This document shows, piece after piece, positions 58,903-64,000 of a stretch of DNA of 64,000 bases. Both the position numbers and the translations under genes were made by a program. This stretch comes from Lichtheimia corymbifera B2541. Lineage: Eukaryota > Mucoromycota > Mucoromycetes > Mucorales > Lichtheimiaceae. A model generated the notes under the pieces. That model was not told the origin of the DNA and did not search any database. It saw only the letters and a program-made list of their open reading frames with translations. The stretch covers positions 62,001 through 126,000 of the forward strand of contig JNEU01000898.1 in NCBI GenBank assembly GCA_000697475.1. Reading direction: 5' to 3'. Position 1 is the stretch's first letter; every line of letters starts with the position of its first letter.

Positions 58903-59498
58903 AGTGTATGTGTTGGATAAAAGAGAAAAAAAGAAATGACTTGGGTACTCACGCGTCGTCCTTGCCCTTAAATGATTTTGCATGGGCTTTTCTTTTCCGC
59001 TCGTGTAACGTCATACTGCTGGATCAATCCTGCCGTTGGGTGTAAAGTGCGTCCCGTTACATTTGACGATTGGCGCAAGGTGCTCGTCTACTAAGGATGT
59101 TTCAATTCTTCTTTCATGTTGGGTTACTTCCTGATTGTAAACATGCGATATATATGAATCATCCTACGGGGATTCTTTGATAGGCGAATCATCTAGTCGA
59201 AGGTATATCGATATACGATACAAGATATGAGCACCAACAATAAAAGTGAAACGGATGCTTACAAAGATCAATGCATGGACTATTTCTGTGTTACAAAATC
59301 ATATAGTAGCCGCTCACTCCTTGACACTTCATCAGTGCCACTCTTTGTACTATTATCCTAACTCATCCTATATCCTCAATCACCAACATTATATTACATT
59401 AGACTGACATCATCATGCGTAACTGAGCTATTATTTGAAACAATGTATGAATAATACGGGTAATGGTGGTATATCATATCACGGTAAATAGTAATCTT
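58903..59498. other. Intergenic region between GLO1 and the acyltransferase gene
   Basis: About 600 bases with no gene seen. AT-rich with several short direct repeats of 'atat'. Confidence 0.5.
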
Positions 59499-62400
59499 CT
59501 ATAATTTGGCTTTGGCCATTTTCTTTTGTAGATTCTTTTGGTTCGCCGATAGTTCTCCATTCTCTTCAGCCAATTCATGGGCAAGTCGCAAAACACGAGA
59601 GCTCACTATAGATATGGTTGTTAGCAATGGAATCAAAACGTTGTTTATGTAGCGACCGTGTTACCTGCAGCGTTATCTCGGCGGTTTTTGCCCTCTCTTC
59701 TGAATTTGCCAAGGTGCTCAGCCAAATCCCACAACCGACCTCGAGGCACAAGCACACTGCTGTATCGATCGGGTATATATTTCACATCCAATGCCACCTC
59801 AGACCACGGCTTGGGTTCTTTGTACTGTTTGACGAGCAAGATGCCGGATTGCTGGAATCGACTGAAGGCAGTTGAGACGGTTTCTTTGTTCACAGCTTCC
59901 AAATAGCTCTATAAATGGCATGTTAGTAAACAGAAAAAAACATCAACTTCATCCACCTACCAAATCTCCTTGATAATATAATGTTTTCCCTAATGCCTGT
60001 GTCCGTGCCATGAATGCCTTGGAGTCAACATAGATGGGTTCATTTTGTGGTGATTTGCTTGGTGGAGTAAGCGTAAAGAGACTGACACATGCAAGCCAAT
60101 ACGAATCGATAAATGGCCATATCAGGAAGCATAAAAAGTCTTTTGATGCTCTCATATTAGTAAATGAAGGTCATGATTCATACGATGACACGTACCATAG
60201 TTTTCACGGCCGCAACTACGCTCTTCATCCGAGAGTCCAATCCAACCATCATCTGACATTTGGAGCACCTTGTGTTCGATAAGCCAATCCAAGGCGCGCT
60301 GCATATTGGCTTCCACACCACCAGGCTTGTAAATCATTTCAATTTTGAGCATGCTCGATAAAAAGATAATCTCGTGCAAGAGGTCATTGTACTGCATTCG
60401 TTGATCATTGATGCCACCACCCTTTTTGATAATGGTATAAAGGGAAGCACAAAGAATAGCTAAAAAAAGGGCGCATGAGCAACAAGATTATCTTCGTTAA
60501 AGACCAGGATATATATACCTTCATCGATGAACAAGTGAATGACTTGATTGCGGTAATACGATAATTCGAAACGATCGATGCCATAAAAAGTGGGTTCCAG
60601 GATGTCTTTGTCTTTTTGCATGCCAATCAAATCGGGGTGAATGCTGATAGCTCTGTCAACAAGCTCTTCGGTAGAAATCTCAGGTACTTCCACCACAGGT
60701 CCCTTTTTGGCGTGGATCATTCTTGTGAGCCATTCTACCCGGCGGATCAACTCTGTACGACCGACACCTCGTCCACGAAGCGTCAAAATGACTGTGCCCA
60801 CCAATGCAGCTGGCATAATCGGAGAAATTGCGTTCTGGATTTGGTTTCCTTTGTCAGATCCCTAGTTGAATACCCTGATCCATCCAATTTCCTACTTACG
60901 ATATCCGCAAGCACTCTATATGTTTATGTTAGTAAAGAGCGTAAGCGACATTTGTAATTGCATTACCTATATCCTAGTGATTTTAATATAAGCGCTTTGT
61001 CCGCTGGGTTGTTTTGGAGATCCATTGGGCTGCATAGAAAGAAATGAATAATCATATAATGTGAGTTGGATGACACATACCCTCGCGATTGAATCTGCTC
61101 CTGCATCCATTCCTTCAATGAATATGGCTTTCCGATACGAACTAGCATATGCAATCAACACATTTAGCGTAAAAAATACACAAAAACTTGTCATCATCCC
61201 ATCACATACTGTCAACACGGCCCATTCGTTGCTGGAGCAAACTTGCATTGCCAATAAGACCCCTGTAAGATAAAATAGTCAATACAGCAAGCAATACAGC
61301 CATTCACTTGTATCCATACTTACACTAAGCTCTCCTTTTCCTTGGGTGTACCCAACAATTCGCCAGCATAACTATACAACAATACACGTCAGATCCATAG
61401 CTGTTCAGGGACACGTTCCTATGGCATGTACCTTGAAGTTTCAATAATCTTGTCATAACCAGCCGACATGGGTACGATATAGCAGTCAGGGAAGCGATTC
61501 TTGATGAATGCGTCGAGGACGATCTTGAGAATGCCGAGTTTGGGAGGGAGCAACTTGCCTATACCAATGTGGGTCAGCCAAGGAGAACGGAATGGACATG
61601 GTTCCACTTACCCAATCGAGAACGTGTGCCTTCGACGAAGCATTGAAAGTTCACTGCGAAAGGAGACGGAATCAGTCAGTACACGTTGAGCTGCATTAAA
61701 TGTCCGGTGACACTTACTACCACGTGACAAGAGCACACTGATATACTCGTCCAGGATCGTTTTATACATCACGTCATTACCCCATTCTCTTCGAATATAC
61801 ACTGCACCCACAGCCTTGAGAAGCGATCCGAGTACAGGAATGTCCATGTTTTCACCTGCAATGATGTGAGGCATCTGCAATCCTGGGTTATCCAATGATT
61901 TTATCCGTATTAGTTAATCATCTTTACTCCTCCTCCCCATCCAACCTTGTCAGCTATCCCCAACCATTGTACATTCACTTACCGAGTCTGACCATAATGA
62001 AGTTAATCACCAGATAATCAATGTGCGACCGATGGGCAGGCAGTAATATCAAGGGCAGATTGTTCTTTTCAGCGTGCATAGCGACTCGTTTCAGCTGAAG
62101 ACAATCATGTCATTATCCACATGTCTTGTCGTACATTATTCCCACTATTACACACATACCTCCACCCATTGGTTCTCTTCAATGTAAACACCATGATGAT
62201 ACAAACGTGCCAATAAAAGATCAACTGCTGATAGCAATAACCTGATCCGATTTTCTGGAAAATGAGTAAACTCGATGTTGGATACATATATCAACCAACA
62301 TACCTTAACTTGGGCCGAGAATCTTGGGTTGCAACACAACCAGCAATAATTTTGTGTGCCATAGCTTCCAATTCTTTGCGTCGTGCCTGGTATTGTTTCT

Positions 62401-62928
62401 TTGCTTGTTTACCAGAGAGGTGTTTGGTTTGCTCATAGGCTAGCTGATCGATATGATCTTGCACTGTTGAAGTAGTAGACTTGTGAGTATTTCCAAAGAT
62501 GGTAGCTATACTATGCAATGGCTGAAAGTATACCTGCACGGCTGGTAAAGACGGCATTTCTCATGCTCTCGGAAAACCCCGGATACAAGATTTTGTTGCC
62601 GATATAAGTTTCATAGCCACGCCAGCCCTGGATACGATATTTGTGAGGAGAAGATCAAACAAACCCAAGAATAAAAAGGGATACATACGGTGCCTTGATA
62701 GTGCATGGCAAGATGCTTCATAAAACCAAGAGGATCTTCTCTTACTCGTTGAGGTTCATGCTCCCTTATTTTGGATAGGTAAAAGAACAATAGAGAAAAA
62801 GGGTGGGGACACAAGGGATGAATCGATCCAATGGATTAGTACCATGCAAGGAAAATTCGTCCATGTTTTGGAATGTATGCTCACATTACGTTAATATAGA
62901 CCTCCTTGAGGTCTTGATTCTCAACCAT
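59499..62928 (-). CDS. PlsB/GNPAT-type sn-glycerol-3-phosphate or dihydroxyacetone-phosphate acyltransferase
   Basis: Many short exons from the ATG at 62928 (MVENQDLKEVYIN). The four acyltransferase boxes are in place: I 'LPAHRSHIDYLVIN' (HxxxxD), II 'GAVYIRREWGND', III 'FVEGTRSRLGK', IV 'PDCYIVPMSAGYDKII'. Before them: 'GWRGYETYIGNKILYPGFSE' and a Lys/Arg-rich helix 'KQAKKQYQARRKELEAMAHK'. After them: 'RIGKPYSLKEWMQEQ', 'LRGRGVGRTELIRRVEWL', 'FYGIDRFELSYYRNQVIHLF', 'QRALDWLIEHKVLQMSDDGW' and 'FSRFQQSGILLVKQY'. This is the bacterial PlsB / animal GPAM-GNPAT class, not the small SCT1/GPT2 class. The C-terminus, in frame through the last intron, is 'KKMAKAKL': AKL is a PTS1-type peroxisomal signal also ending human GNPAT. 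So a peroxisomal DHAP acyltransferase (ether-lipid pathway) is favoured. The last exon is only about 100 bases. Confidence 0.88.
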
Positions 62929-63130
62929 TGTAGTTATGTGGTAAAACAATGAAAAGCTGAAATGAAAGAAACAAAATGACAAACTCGGAGACAGCCAAAT
63001 TTATACATAATAGATCGACGTTGCACAGAGACAGGTTTGGGGCAAATGCTCGAAGCTTTTATTGCTGTTGTGGGGTTGATGCTACGTAAAAGAGTCGTGC
63101 AGCCGAAAACTGGTTGAATGATAATGTTGC
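62929..63130. other. Short intergenic region
   Basis: About 200 bases between the acyltransferase start and the eL37 stop. Nothing recognised. Confidence 0.5.
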
Positions 63131-63753
63131 TTAGGAGCTGGCTTCAGTGGTGGCCTTGACACGCTTGACAGCCTGGGAACCTATAATATACCAATACACC
63201 TCATATCAATAAACCATCACCAATATGTATCCATCCAGTATTACAACTTACCCTCGCGGAAACCATTAGTGAAACGACGGTGAACCTTCTTCAAGTAGCT
63301 CATGCGGCCAGTACCAGTGGTTCTTCTACGCTTGGCCTTCTCGGACCAGTTGACTAGAATGGTGTGCATAATACAATGAGCGACATGCCGAGCCATGGGT
63401 TGCATTCAAAAGTGCTTACATTTGCGCATCTTGGCGGCAGGATAACCGCAGCTGGCACAAGTCTTCTTTTGCTTGTGGTAGGAACGATTGCCACAACGAC
63501 GGCACAAGGTGTGCGACTTGGTTTGGCGCTTACCAAACGATTGGGTACCCTTGGTCTATGTATTGCATCGATCCATCAATGTTTTCGTTCATCCATTAAA
63601 TTCATCCATTCATCCATCCGTCGTTTCGTTGGATTCGTATCGAATGATGCTGTTGCCTATAATAACATACCATTTTTCAATGGGAGGCCTTTTGAAGAGG
63701 GGGTTACTACGCTGCCACGGCTCACCCATTGCTCTCAATCCACCACGCACCAT
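63131..63753 (-). CDS. RPL37: 60S ribosomal protein L37 (eL37)
   Basis: Zinc-finger protein of the large subunit. Exon 1 is probably only the ATG (63751-63753) before a GTGCGT donor; this is inferred, since exon 2 (from 63555) starts directly with '[20 protein letters not shown]' and lacks Met. The finger is '[20 protein letters not shown]' (C-x2-C ... C-x2-C). Exon 3 is '[20 protein letters not shown]' with '[15 protein letters not shown]', and exon 4 is '[15 protein letters not shown]'. The total, about 95 residues, matches the family. A long first intron right after ATG is common in highly expressed fungal ribosomal protein genes. Confidence 0.92.
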
Positions 63754-64000
63754 TCTGGCCCACAAGCCGACCCCCGTTTTAAAGGCCGCTCGATCACCTG
63801 ATCTCCTGCTTCTTCCACCAACCCCAACCACGGTCATAAAAGATAGAGTTCATGTATACAACAGCACATTCATATCATTCTGAAACTGCAATAAAGATAC
63901 TATTATTGTTGAAAGTAAAGGATGGGGGGTATATACACGATACGTAAAATAACTTTTTGTACATGGCTCGTCACTAGATCATTCTCCTACTCTTCACATA
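63754..64000. other. Promoter/5' region of eL37 to window end
   Basis: No gene recognised. Minus-strand pyrimidine tracts just upstream of the eL37 start fit a ribosomal-protein promoter. Confidence 0.45.

Noticed and set aside
1..64000. tRNA or other small RNA genes
   Set aside because: I looked for T-loop (GGTTCGANTCC-like) and clover-leaf patterns in gaps by eye and found none I could support; a covariance-model scan would settle this.

Overview
The window is a compact nuclear segment of a filamentous fungus. Genes are broken by many 45-100 bp GT-AG introns, with one GC-AG and one unusual AAG acceptor. The content (alpha-tubulin, ERG20, TAF5, RPA2, complex I subunit, Zn2Cys6 and homeobox regulators, SHO1, KRE2/MNT1-type mannosyltransferases) together with a PlsB/GNPAT-type acyltransferase, a TONSL homologue and dynactin p24 fits an early-diverging fungus. 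Mucoromycota (Mucorales) is my best guess. That is inference from gene content; I could not compare sequences.

Layout. 1-8.7 kb: an unrecognised beta-propeller-like gene running off the left edge (-), an NmrA-like protein (+), a His-rich secreted peptide (-), a GNAT acetyltransferase (+) and RPA2 (+). 8.8-14.3 kb: a gene-free block of repetitive DNA with two copies of a composite repeat (tandem 150-195 bp monomers followed by a pyrimidine-rich block) and, between them, a large fold-back hairpin whose arms are built from the same monomer. 14.7-23.8 kb: ribosomal protein uS14 (RPS29), osmosensor SHO1, a GPI-type Cys/Ser/Ala-rich wall protein, a bacterial-type YdcZ/DUF606 membrane protein, TAF5 and a small nuclear basic protein. 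24.3-28.7 kb: two tail-to-tail paralogous Zn2Cys6 regulators. 29.1-39.7 kb: a transmembrane fasciclin protein, NDUFB8, a four-TM PPxY protein, TONSL without ankyrin repeats head-to-head with dynactin p24, and a divergent GT15 mannosyltransferase. 41.9-49.7 kb: homeobox regulator, alpha-tubulin and farnesyl-PP synthase, separated by long gene-free gaps. 50.3-51.7 kb: a third copy of the composite repeat. 52.4-63.8 kb: PTGR3-like reductase, mitochondrial tyrosyl-tRNA synthetase, a canonical GT15 mannosyltransferase, glyoxalase I, a peroxisome-targeted GNPAT-like acyltransferase and ribosomal protein eL37.

Most genes are housekeeping and unrelated to each other; there is no obvious metabolic cluster. 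The most unusual elements are the composite repeat family with its fold-back derivative, the ankyrin-less TONSL, the AKL-terminated acyltransferase, the RPA2 lacking its C-terminal winged helix, and a GT15 enzyme with a substituted active-site glutamate.

Exon boundaries were placed by hand from splice consensus and frame continuity. Where total coding length was checked to be a multiple of three this is said.
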